Part shown: positions 56,588 to 64,000 of the stretch, piece by piece
Layout: each line of letters starts with the position of its first letter
How positions within the stretch are numbered: position 1 is the first letter of the stretch
Assembly: GCA_028683835.1 (NCBI GenBank)
Contig: JAQUHB010000002.1
Location: forward strand, 83,949 to 147,948
DNA from: Sulfurimonadaceae bacterium
Lineage (GTDB): Bacteria > Campylobacterota > Campylobacteria > Campylobacterales > Sulfurimonadaceae
DNA length: 64,000 bases
Direction: 5' to 3'
The notes under the pieces: model-generated
Told to the model about the DNA's origin: nothing
The model's input: the letters and a program-made list of their open reading frames with translations, nothing else
Databases searched by the model: none
Position numbers and translations under genes: made by a program

Positions 56588-58695
56588 AAAAGATAAAAAT
56601 AGCTCTTGTCGGACAACCAAATGTCGGAAAAAGTATGCTCATCAACTCCATCTCAAATGCTCACTTACACGTAGGCAATTTTACGGGTGTTACAGTTGAA
56701 AAAAGTGAAGTACTTTTTAATTATGGCGGACATAAAATCAATATCGTCGATCTTCCCGGAACCTATATGCTTAGTGAATACTCCATCGAAGAGAAAGTCA
56801 CTACGAACTTTTTATGTGAAGAAGAGTATGACCTTATCGTAAATGTTGTAGATTCCACTAACTTGCAAAGAAATCTTCAGCTCACTTCAGAACTTTTAAA
56901 TATGAATAAAAAGCTTGTTATTGCGCTCAATATGAGTGATGAGGCAAAAAAAGAGGGAATTCACATCGATGCAAAGCTTTTCTCACAACTTTTGGGTGTA
57001 AAAGCTATTGCTGTTTCTGCGGCTACAAAAGAGGGGATCATGACATTACTCGATGCTATCATTCAAACTTTTGAAAATAATTTGAATGAATCAAAACTGA
57101 TATTTAGTGAACCTATCGAAGAAGAGATAGAGAATATTATAACTTGTCTTACAAAACACCATTTTAAATCTCACAACTCTTTTAGACGTATCGCTATCAA
57201 CCTCTTACAAAACAAAGAGAAAACATATAGAAAGATGCATGATGATCCTATTTGGATAGAACTCCAGCCTATCTTACATGAAGCAAACAAGCATCTTGCC
57301 TTGCATCACGCAACAGAAGATATGCAGGATATTTTTGCTGAAGAATATATGGCGTTTAATAAAGGAATCGTCGCAGAGGTTGTAAAACAAGACAATATTG
57401 CACTTCATGAGATCAGCACAACAGATAAAATAGATAGAATTCTTATTCACCCTATTTTTGGGATTCCAATCTTTCTCTTTTTCATGTGGGGACTTTTTCA
57501 GCTGACCTTTAAACTCGGCTCAATTCCAATGGAATGGATCGATGGGTTTTTTACATGGTTTGGGAGTGTTGTAGGATCTACGATACCAAATCTCGAAGTA
57601 CGTTCACTCGTTGTAGATGGCGTTATTTCAGGAGTCGGTGCAGTTATTATGTTTGTACCCAACATTGTAATCCTTTTTATCGGTATCTCCTTACTTGAAT
57701 CTACCGGTTATATGAGTCGAGTTGCCTTTTTATTAGATGGCTTTTTTCACCGTTTTGGACTTCATGGACAATCTTTTATCCCGCTTGTCACAGGTTTTGG
57801 ATGTTCTATTCCCGCCTACATGAGTGCAAGAATCTTAAAAAATGATCGAGATAGACTTTTGACTCTCTTTATCATCGGCTTTATGAGCTGTGGGGCGAGA
57901 CTTCCTGTATATGTACTTTTTGCTGGAGCTTTTTTTGGCCAAGGCAGTGCTGGAAATGTGCTATTTGCTATTTATATCAGTGGAGCTGTTATTGGGCTCA
58001 TTGCTGCAAAAGTGCTTAAAATGACCGCTTTTAAAGGTAAAGATGAACCCTTCGTTATGGAGATGCCAAAGTATCGTCTTCCATCTTTTACCCTCGTATG
58101 GCATACAGTTAAAACAAAGACAACCATGTATATCAAAAAAGCGGGAACATTTATTGCCGCAGCTTCCATGCTTATATGGTTTTTAAGTAACTATCCTCAT
58201 AATATCCAAATGGTAGCAGAGCAAAAAGCGAAGATAGAACTCACAACAGATATGCAAGAACAAAAACTGCTTCAGGCTTCGCTGAGTGAACACCTTCTAG
58301 AGCAGAGTTTTTTAGGTCGTATCGGGAAGTTTATAGAACCCGTATTCCAGCCTATCGGGATGGATTGGAAGATGGCTATTGCTCTTCAAACAGGACTTGC
58401 TGCTAAAGAGGTTGTCGTTTCAACTCTTGGTGTTTTATACTCAGTCGGAGCCGATGCAGATGAGCATAACAATGGATTGATGCAAAGACTTCATGCAAAT
58501 ATCTCTTTTGCTTCAGCTGTCGCATTTATTGTTATCATAATGACCTATTTACCATGCTTCGCGGCAACTGCCGTTTTTACTAGAGAAGCAGGTGGAATCA
58601 AATACGCTGTTTATCTCTTTTTACTTACCACTGGTGTTGCTTATTCTTTAGCATTTTTGGCATATAAAAGCGTTCTTCTTTTAGGCATTTCGTAG
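56584..58695 (+). CDS. feoB: Ferrous iron transporter FeoB
   Basis: An N-terminal G domain has G1 GQPNVGKS (about residues 10-17), G2 in GNFTGVTVEK, G3 DLPGTY and NMSDEA as a variant G4 (NxxD). It is followed by a membrane domain with GFGCSIPAYMSARILKNDRDRLLT and a second Gate motif around PCFAATAVFTREAGG. Length 703 aa is complete. It takes up Fe2+ and is expected to be repressed by Fur under iron sufficiency. Confidence 0.97.
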   Translation: MKKIKIALVGQPNVGKSMLINSISNAHLHVGNFTGVTVEKSEVLFNYGGHKINIVDLPGTYMLSEYSIEEKVTTNFLCEEEYDLIVNVVDSTNLQRNLQLTSELLNMNKKLVIALNMSDEAKKEGIHIDAKLFSQLLGVKAIAVSAATKEGIMTLLDAIIQTFENNLNESKLIFSEPIEEEIENIITCLTKHHFKSHNSFRRIAINLLQNKEKTYRKMHDDPIWIELQPILHEANKHLALHHATEDMQDIFAEEYMAFNKGIVAEVVKQDNIALHEISTTDKIDRILIHPIFGIPIFLFFMWGLFQLTFKLGSIPMEWIDGFFTWFGSVVGSTIPNLEVRSLVVDGVISGVGAVIMFVPNIVILFIGISLLESTGYMSRVAFLLDGFFHRFGLHGQSFIPLVTGFGCSIPAYMSARILKNDRDRLLTLFIIGFMSCGARLPVYVLFAGAFFGQGSAGNVLFAIYISGAVIGLIAAKVLKMTAFKGKDEPFVMEMPKYRLPSFTLVWHTVKTKTTMYIKKAGTFIAAASMLIWFLSNYPHNIQMVAEQKAKIELTTDMQEQKLLQASLSEHLLEQSFLGRIGKFIEPVFQPIGMDWKMAIALQTGLAAKEVVVSTLGVLYSVGADADEHNNGLMQRLHANISFASAVAFIVIIMTYLPCFAATAVFTREAGGIKYAVYLFLLTTGVAYSLAFLAYKSVLLLGIS

Positions 58696-58710
58696 GTATT
58701 TTCTACCTAC
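58692..58710. other. Hairpin after feoB
   Basis: A perfect 7-bp stem GTAGGTA / TACCTAC with a TTTTC loop overlaps the end of feoB. No T-tract follows, so it may stabilise the 3' end or end transcription weakly. Confidence 0.4.
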
Positions 58711-58716
58711 TGATGC

Positions 58717-58722
58717 TATAAT
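58717..58722 (+). promoter_or_regulatory. -10 element for the phosphatidyltransferase gene
   Basis: TATAAT 19 bp upstream of the ATG at 58741, after the feoB hairpin. It allows separate transcription of the lipid enzyme and chemoreceptor genes. Confidence 0.45.
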
Positions 58723-58740
58723 TACGCAAAAAGGACATAG

Positions 58741-59295
58741 ATGAAATTTTTATGGCAGTCTACTTCTCACTTTAATCTTGCAAATCTTTTTACAATGGTC
58801 AATATCACAGCTGGTTTGATGGCAACTTACTTTATTACTCAAAATAACTTTTTTCTTGCCATTATCTTAGCGTGGATTGGAGGAGCTTTTGATATCTTCG
58901 ATGGCAAGATCGCAAGAAAATATGCACTCTCAAATGAGTTTGGCATCCAGCTTGACAGTTTTGCAGACTTCTTATCTTTTGTACTTGTTCCGGTATTTTT
59001 GATCTTTCAAGCTGTTTATGCAAAAACTGAGGGAGCGATCATCGTAGCCGCTGCTGTAATTAGTATCTATTATGTTATCTCCGGGCTTCGTCGTTTGATC
59101 CAATTTAATATCAATGCAGATGTTGGGGAAGTCTCCAAGTTTTTTACCGGCGTTCCGACTCCGCTTGGAGCGATTTTGCTTTGGCTTGTCTATTTAGCCA
59201 ACTCTTATGCACTTATCCCTTCAGCTGCTGTTATCTTTTTAATGGCCCTCATCGGGTGGAGTCTCAACTCCACGTTAAAAGTACCACATCCATAA
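58741..59295 (+). CDS. CDP-alcohol phosphatidyltransferase (PssA-like)
   Basis: This membrane enzyme joins a CDP-lipid and an alcohol. The family motif D-G-x2-A-R-x8-G-x3-D-x3-D is intact in [24 protein letters not shown] (about residues 52-76). [23 protein letters not shown] suggests phosphatidylserine synthase. At 184 aa it is shorter than the usual PssA (about 240), so a related transferase is possible. AAGGA precedes the ATG. Confidence 0.85.
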   Translation: MKFLWQSTSHFNLANLFTMVNITAGLMATYFITQNNFFLAIILAWIGGAFDIFDGKIARKYALSNEFGIQLDSFADFLSFVLVPVFLIFQAVYAKTEGAIIVAAAVISIYYVISGLRRLIQFNINADVGEVSKFFTGVPTPLGAILLWLVYLANSYALIPSAAVIFLMALIGWSLNSTLKVPHP

Positions 59296-59311
59296 ATTCA
59301 AAGGGCTTCAA

Positions 59312-61444
59312 ATGAAAAATTTAAGTATTAGTAAAAAGATACAAATACCTCTTATCGCGTCTATCCTTACAGGATTTATAATTATTGCAATCAACTATTT
59401 TTATTCTATCAATGATATGAAAAATGATATATATAAACAAGAAAACAATTCCTTGCGTTCATTATATACCAATCTTTTTGATAATAAAAAAGATATAGGC
59501 TTAACAAATGCTATCAACATCGCGGAAAACTACTACACGATAAGAGCTTTGAAAGAGAACAATAGAAATATTGCTGTGGATGGTCTGGCTTCTCTCTCAA
59601 AAACATTCAAGGATAATACAGACTTTAACAATGTAAAAATCCATGTGCATGATGCAAATATCAAAAGTTTTCTAAGATCTTGGAGTCCTCAGAAGTTTGG
59701 TGATGATCTAAGTAGTTTTAGAAAGAGTATTGTCCAAGTGAAAGAAACAAGAAAACCTCTCGTTGTCATGGAAGTAGGAAAAGAAGGACTTCTTCTGCGA
59801 GGTCTTTCCCCTGTTATTGATGCAGGCAACTACCTTGGTTCAGTTGAATTTATTCAAGGTCTAAATTCTATTATAACATCTGCAAAAAAAAGCAACAATG
59901 TTGATATAGTAGTAGTTCTTGATAATAAGTATCTATCCACAGCGACAGCGCTTAAAGATGCCCCAAAAATCAATGATTTCACTTTAGCAGTTTCAGAAAA
60001 AGCAATTAATAACTCATTTTTTAAAGAACTCTCATCCGTTGATCTTCGAGATGTCAAATCTTTCCAAAAATCTAACAACTATTTTATCTCTTCTGAACCG
60101 ATTATGGATTTTTCAAACAATATTGTTGGTTACGCAGTTATGGGAAAACTTAAAGCTGAAGTTGAAGCTACAGTGAAAGATTCAGAAAAATCACTACTGA
60201 GACAAATATTTATTATTGCTCTAATAAGTATTTTCATTGTGTTATTTTTGCTTTATATCGTTAAAAAAGCTGTTATCGATCCTATTGCCAATCTTGATAG
60301 AGTAGCAAAAGAATTAACTCTTGGAGATGCTGACCTTTCTAAAAGATTGCCGATTGTTTCTCAAGATGAGCTTGGAAGTGCTAGTAAAAACTTTAATACT
60401 TTCTTAGATATTGTAGAAGGAATATCAAATGAAGCAAAACGTGAAGCACTTAGAGCGCAAGAAACAGCGCAACAGATAACGCAGGCTTTAGAAAAAAATG
60501 AACTCAACCTCAATCTTTCTCATGAAATGATTTCAGGTTCAGTTGCCAATACAACAAATCTACAACTAAGCATGAAAGATAACATTCAAAATGTAAATCA
60601 AGTCAATAAGCTCAATGGTGAAACAGGAAATATTATTACCGAAGTTACGAGATCCACTGATGAAATTATTGATAATATTGCTCATATTACAGAGATGATC
60701 AGCGATTCTAAAAACTCTGCAGATCAGCTCAATACAAATGTCGCAGAGATTTTCAATGTTATCACCCTTATCAAAGATATCTCTGATCAAACAAATCTTC
60801 TTGCACTCAATGCTGCCATAGAAGCTGCGCGGGCTGGTGAACACGGAAGAGGATTTGCCGTTGTTGCAGATGAAGTGAGAAAGCTCGCAGAACGTACACA
60901 AAAAGCGACAAGTGAAGTAGAAGCAAATATCAGTGTCTTAAAACAAAACTCGATTGCGATGACTGAAAACAGTGAAAAAATCGATGAATCTGCATCAGAA
61001 TCTCAAAGAAAACTCGATCAGTTTAAAATCACACTTCACGAAATGATTCGCAATGTAAATAAAATTAAAGATGACAGCCAAAAAATAGGACATGAGCTCT
61101 TTGCAAATATGGCAAAACTTGACCATATGATCTTTAAGTCTTCTTCGTATTCAACAGTACTTGATGGAAAAACAGATAAAAATCTGAGCGATCACCTTAC
61201 ATGTAACCTTGGCAACTGGTATGCAACCGATGGAAGAGAGCTATTTTCACATAGCTCTGCATTTAATGCTATCGAAAAACCTCACGCAAAAATTCATGGA
61301 AATATTAAAAAAGCTATGGATCTTCTTGAAAAAGGAAATGCATCAAATACAGAAATTGTAAATCTATTTAAAGAATCAGAAATAGCATCTCAGGAGTTAT
61401 TTGGATATCTTGACAATATGGTAAAGGATGTTAAAAAGGGCTAA
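59312..61444 (+). CDS. Methyl-accepting chemoreceptor with C-terminal zinc-binding (CZB) domain
   Basis: It has two membrane helices (about residues 11-28 and 300-322) enclosing a Cache-like sensor, a HAMP domain ([24 protein letters not shown]), and the signalling tip [36 protein letters not shown]. The C terminus resembles a CZB domain: [19 protein letters not shown], and HAKIH supply His and Cys ligands. CZB receptors can report zinc or oxidants such as HOCl. The presumed ligand cysteine codon lies in an exact TTACATGTAA. It ends 4 bp into the convergent 62-aa gene. Confidence 0.93.
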   Translation: MKNLSISKKIQIPLIASILTGFIIIAINYFYSINDMKNDIYKQENNSLRSLYTNLFDNKKDIGLTNAINIAENYYTIRALKENNRNIAVDGLASLSKTFKDNTDFNNVKIHVHDANIKSFLRSWSPQKFGDDLSSFRKSIVQVKETRKPLVVMEVGKEGLLLRGLSPVIDAGNYLGSVEFIQGLNSIITSAKKSNNVDIVVVLDNKYLSTATALKDAPKINDFTLAVSEKAINNSFFKELSSVDLRDVKSFQKSNNYFISSEPIMDFSNNIVGYAVMGKLKAEVEATVKDSEKSLLRQIFIIALISIFIVLFLLYIVKKAVIDPIANLDRVAKELTLGDADLSKRLPIVSQDELGSASKNFNTFLDIVEGISNEAKREALRAQETAQQITQALEKNELNLNLSHEMISGSVANTTNLQLSMKDNIQNVNQVNKLNGETGNIITEVTRSTDEIIDNIAHITEMISDSKNSADQLNTNVAEIFNVITLIKDISDQTNLLALNAAIEAARAGEHGRGFAVVADEVRKLAERTQKATSEVEANISVLKQNSIAMTENSEKIDESASESQRKLDQFKITLHEMIRNVNKIKDDSQKIGHELFANMAKLDHMIFKSSSYSTVLDGKTDKNLSDHLTCNLGNWYATDGRELFSHSSAFNAIEKPHAKIHGNIKKAMDLLEKGNASNTEIVNLFKESEIASQELFGYLDNMVKDVKKG
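61197..61206. repeat. TTACATGTAA palindrome, copy 14
   Basis: Exact copy in the chemoreceptor gene, read as Leu-Thr-Cys-Asn; the Cys is the likely zinc ligand of the CZB domain. Confidence 0.9.
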
Positions 61445-61629
61445 TCACCCTTTTTAAATCTACAAGAGCCAACAGTAATCGTTTTACCGCTCTTGCAAAC
61501 TTCTTTTACATAAGAAAGTGTGCCCTCAGCCGCTTCTTCTCCAACTTCCTCTTTTATCATCCTCAATAAATCCTCTTCCCCCGTTACTTGCCAAGTTTTT
61601 TCATAGCTATATTGAGTGACAATTTTCAT
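61441..61629 (-). CDS. Small hypothetical protein
   Basis: This 62-aa protein has two cysteines ([15 protein letters not shown]) near its C terminus and no signal peptide. No family is recognised. It follows the YceI-like gene by 1 bp and probably shares its transcript. Confidence 0.55.
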   Translation of the reverse strand: MKIVTQYSYEKTWQVTGEEDLLRMIKEEVGEEAAEGTLSYVKEVCKSGKTITVGSCRFKKGD

Positions 61630-61630
61630 A

Positions 61631-62230
61631 CTATTGACAATCAGCTTTTATATTCATATTAAAACTGATAGCTACATCTGACCATGTTTTACCTTTATGC
61701 AGATCATAACACGCTTTATTGATAGAGGCAAGAGAAACAAGGGCATTATAATCTTTCAAATCTATAAAACCATCAGCTTGAAAAACACCCTTTTCATATG
61801 TAAACTTCATCTCTGCGGGATGAGAGACATTATTCATTTTAATATCTACAAAAACAACTCCTGTCATTTTTCCATCTATTTCACTCTTCTCAAGCTTAAG
61901 ATCAGTGATCTTTGCAAATATCCCTTTTTGACTCATGGTATTAAAAAAGAAATCAACAAGTTTTTTATCTCTAGCCGGATTTGCGCTATCAACACTTGTG
62001 GTATTGATATTGACCGTTGAACCTTTCAAAAGAGCTGATAAATCTTTCGCTGTTTTTATATTATTCATATATTGCACATCATTAAACTCACCACCAACAC
62101 CTATTTTAAGTGGTGTTTTATAGGCTTGAAAGCCAACTACGATATCTCCATTTTGCGCATACTCACACGCACCAAAAAGTGAACTCGACAATAAAACCGC
62201 TACAACAACACTCATTACACGCTTGTTCAT
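61631..62230 (-). CDS. YceI-family exported protein
   Basis: A signal peptide (MNKRVMSVVVAVLLSSSLFGA) precedes a lipocalin-like YceI domain of about 175 residues: GDIVVGFQAYKTPLKIGVGGEFND, VNINTTSVDSANPARDKKLVDFFF, and MTGVVFVDIKMNNVSHPAEM. The family binds isoprenoid-type lipids such as ubiquinone precursors. The length is normal. It is divergent from the helicase gene. Confidence 0.8.
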   Translation of the reverse strand: MNKRVMSVVVAVLLSSSLFGACEYAQNGDIVVGFQAYKTPLKIGVGGEFNDVQYMNNIKTAKDLSALLKGSTVNINTTSVDSANPARDKKLVDFFFNTMSQKGIFAKITDLKLEKSEIDGKMTGVVFVDIKMNNVSHPAEMKFTYEKGVFQADGFIDLKDYNALVSLASINKACYDLHKGKTWSDVAISFNMNIKADCQ

Positions 62231-62325
62231 GGGAAACTCCTATTATTTTTTACACATATTATATGCTTTATTACTTAATTAGAAACTAATAAATATATTA
62301 AGCCTCACCTATAAGGTTATTTAGA

Positions 62326-62331
62326 TATAAT
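62326..62331 (+). promoter_or_regulatory. -10 element for the DEAD-box helicase gene
   Basis: TATAAT about 95 bases upstream of the ATG, so the transcript has an untranslated leader near 88 nt. Confidence 0.5.
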
Positions 62332-62366
62332 TCCATTCCGCAAAAATATGGCGGTAAAATTTAACT

Positions 62367-62408
62367 AGGGCACCTCTAAACTCTATCCGTAGAGTTGAGT
62401 CGTGTCCT
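62367..62408 (+). promoter_or_regulatory. Leader hairpin of the DEAD-box helicase gene
   Basis: Outer stem AGGGCAC / GTGTCCT (one G-U pair) and inner stem AACTCTA-TCCG-TAGAGTT are separated by a 5x5 internal loop. No T-tract follows. It lies 18 bases before the ATG and could be a cold-shock or self-regulation element. Confidence 0.5.
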
Positions 62409-62425
62409 TAAGCAATGGGATTTAC

Positions 62426-64000
62426 ATGCAAGAAGAAACACAAATTCAGGAAACTGAAATACCAACTATAACTTTTGAATCATTCGGATTCAAAAAAGAT
62501 TTACTAAGAGCTATCGATCACGCTGGCTTTAAAGTGCCAAGCCCGATCCAAGCAGAAGCTATTCCTTTAGTAATGCAAGGTCGCGATATTGTTGGACAAG
62601 CACATACAGGTACAGGTAAAACTGCAGCGTTTGGCTTACCGGCTCTTAACTCAATGGATATGAAATCAGGTGTAGAAGTTCTTGTTATCACTCCGACTCG
62701 CGAACTTGCGACTCAGGTAAGTGATGAACTTTTCAAGTATGGACGTAACTTAGGTATCAACACTGTAACGATCTTTGGTGGAAGTTCATACAACCGTCAA
62801 CTTGACCTTATCAAACGTGGAGCGCAAGTTGTTGTTGCTACACCGGGTCGTTTACTTGACCTTTTAAAACGTAATATGCTTAGCAACTTCGCTCCAAAAA
62901 TCGTTGTTTTGGATGAAGCAGATGAGATGCTAGATATGGGATTCTTGGATGATATCAATGAAATCTTCACATATCTTCCAACAAATCGTCAAACACTATT
63001 GTTCTCAGCAACTATGCCGGCACCTATCAAGATTCTTGCTGAACGTATTCTACAGAACCCTGCGTTTGTATCTATCACAAAAGGTGAAACTACAAACAAA
63101 GATATTACTCAAGAGTATTACGTTATCGAAGAGAGTGAACGTGATGCAGCGATCATCCGTTTGATGGAATCTGAAGATATGGATAAAGCAATCGTATTTT
63201 GTCGTACAAAACGTGAAGTTGATCGCCTTGCAAATGTTCTTTCAGCTGCTGGATTTATCGCAAATGGTCTTCATGGAGATATGGAACAACGTCAACGTGA
63301 GACAGTTATCAAAGCTGTAAAAGCGGGAAGCGTACAAGTGCTTGTGGCAACAGACGTTGCTGCACGTGGTATACATGTAAATGATATTACTCACGTATTT
63401 AATTACCATATTCCTTTTGATCCTGAGAGTTATGTTCACCGTATAGGTCGTACTGGACGTGCAGGTAAAGAGGGTAAAGCTATCACTTTACTAACTCCTT
63501 TAGAGTTCAAAGAGCTACAACGTATCAAAGCGAAAGTCGGAACGACTATGGCTCACGCTTATGTTCCAAGCAAAAGCGATATGAAAAAATCAACGATCGA
63601 TTCTCTTGTTGCTTCGATCGAGGAGCAACATATTTTTGATGAAGCACATATGATTTTAGATAAACTTAAACAAGATATCGATGAAGAAACTATGCTTTTC
63701 AAAATGATCTCTATGTTGTTGGAAAAACAATCGATTCAAGGACCAAATAACATCGGTATCCCTGCTGAAAGACTTGAAGGTATTCTTGCTCGCATGAATA
63801 ATCGCGGTAATGATAGAGGCGGAGATAGAAATCGTGGCGGACAACGTCGTGGCGGATACAGAGGTAACAACAGTAGCCGTCCAAGTGGAAGCGGTGAGCG
63901 AAACCGTTCAGATAGAGATAGAAACAGCAGTGGAGGAGATCGTCCACGTACAGACAGAGCGCCTCGCGGAGATCGTCCATCTGGCGATAGAAACCGTTCA
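62426..64000 (+). CDS. DEAD-box RNA helicase, 3' end beyond the window
   Basis: This ATP-dependent RNA helicase is like DeaD/CsdA or RhlE. The Q motif FKVPSPIQAEAIPLVMQGRD, motif I AHTGTGKT (about residues 59-66), motif Ia TPTRELA, motif II VLDEADEML, motif III FSATMP and motif VI HRIGRTGRAGKEG are present. The C-terminal tail is Arg/Gly/Asn/Asp-rich (NRGGQRRGGYRGNN) and still open at base 64000. Start ATG 62426 has GGGA upstream. A one-mismatch copy of the repeated palindrome (TTACATGCAA) overlaps the start codon. Confidence 0.95.
   Translation, partial: MQEETQIQETEIPTITFESFGFKKDLLRAIDHAGFKVPSPIQAEAIPLVMQGRDIVGQAHTGTGKTAAFGLPALNSMDMKSGVEVLVITPTRELATQVSDELFKYGRNLGINTVTIFGGSSYNRQLDLIKRGAQVVVATPGRLLDLLKRNMLSNFAPKIVVLDEADEMLDMGFLDDINEIFTYLPTNRQTLLFSATMPAPIKILAERILQNPAFVSITKGETTNKDITQEYYVIEESERDAAIIRLMESEDMDKAIVFCRTKREVDRLANVLSAAGFIANGLHGDMEQRQRETVIKAVKAGSVQVLVATDVAARGIHVNDITHVFNYHIPFDPESYVHRIGRTGRAGKEGKAITLLTPLEFKELQRIKAKVGTTMAHAYVPSKSDMKKSTIDSLVASIEEQHIFDEAHMILDKLKQDIDEETMLFKMISMLLEKQSIQGPNNIGIPAERLEGILARMNNRGNDRGGDRNRGGQRRGGYRGNNSSRPSGSGERNRSDRDRNSSGGDRPRTDRAPRGDRPSGDRNRS

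Overview
The window comes from a low-GC (roughly 35%) member of the Campylobacterota (Epsilonproteobacteria), most like Sulfurimonas or a relative. Supporting signs are a CheA fused to a C-terminal receiver, a CheV in the same operon, a chemoreceptor with a C-terminal zinc-binding domain, a short (about 400 aa) glucose-6-phosphate isomerase, and the order rplY-pth-lptF/G-lysA-HAD-pheA known from Campylobacter. No rRNA, tRNA, CRISPR array, transposase or integrase was seen. Genes are packed tightly, with many ATGA overlaps.

Layout. 1-14.8 kb (minus strand): pheA (cut by the left edge), HAD phosphatase, lysA, LptF/G permease, pth, rplY, PilT-type ATPase, transaldolase, a DUF4105 (Lnb-like) protein, a DUF3015 protein, a SYLF protein, the N-degron set aat-clpA-clpS, and a trans-sulfuration PLP enzyme. 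14.8-18.7 kb (plus): bioD, pyrB, pabB, histidine kinase. 18.7-21.5 kb (minus): thioredoxin-like protein, TonB-like protein, amt, glnK. 21.6-22.5 kb (plus): two unrecognised genes. 22.5-33.3 kb (minus): one eleven-gene run greA-argC-lpxH-like-cheV-cheAY-cheW-mlaEFD-lipoprotein-pepP, combining translation, envelope lipid transport and chemotaxis. 33.4-44.2 kb: two c-di-GMP proteins, surE/tcdA, an HDOD protein, an MFS transporter, dnaX and a possible small RNA or attenuator. 44.3-51.6 kb (minus): rho-murI-ABM monooxygenase-class II aldolase, then a 2.2-kb insert, then an LsrK-type kinase. 51.8-61.4 kb: pgi, a two-component system, an iron-uptake operon (porin-feoA-feoB) behind two Fur-like boxes, a CDP-alcohol phosphatidyltransferase and a chemoreceptor. 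61.4-64 kb: a small protein, a YceI-like protein, and a DEAD-box helicase running off the right edge.

Three signals stand out. First, the perfect palindrome TTACATGTAA occurs 14 times where chance predicts well under one. Thirteen copies lie inside genes, split between the two reading frames that avoid a stop codon, so the DNA word rather than the peptide appears to be selected. Second, an autoinducer-2-kinase-like gene, a class II aldolase and an LsrG-like monooxygenase form a module without an Lsr transporter in view. Third, that module is interrupted exactly between the aldolase stop and the kinase start by an AT-rich insert. The insert carries a probable ApeA-type HEPN anti-phage gene and a chimeric RhuM remnant, and is bounded by 12-bp direct repeats.
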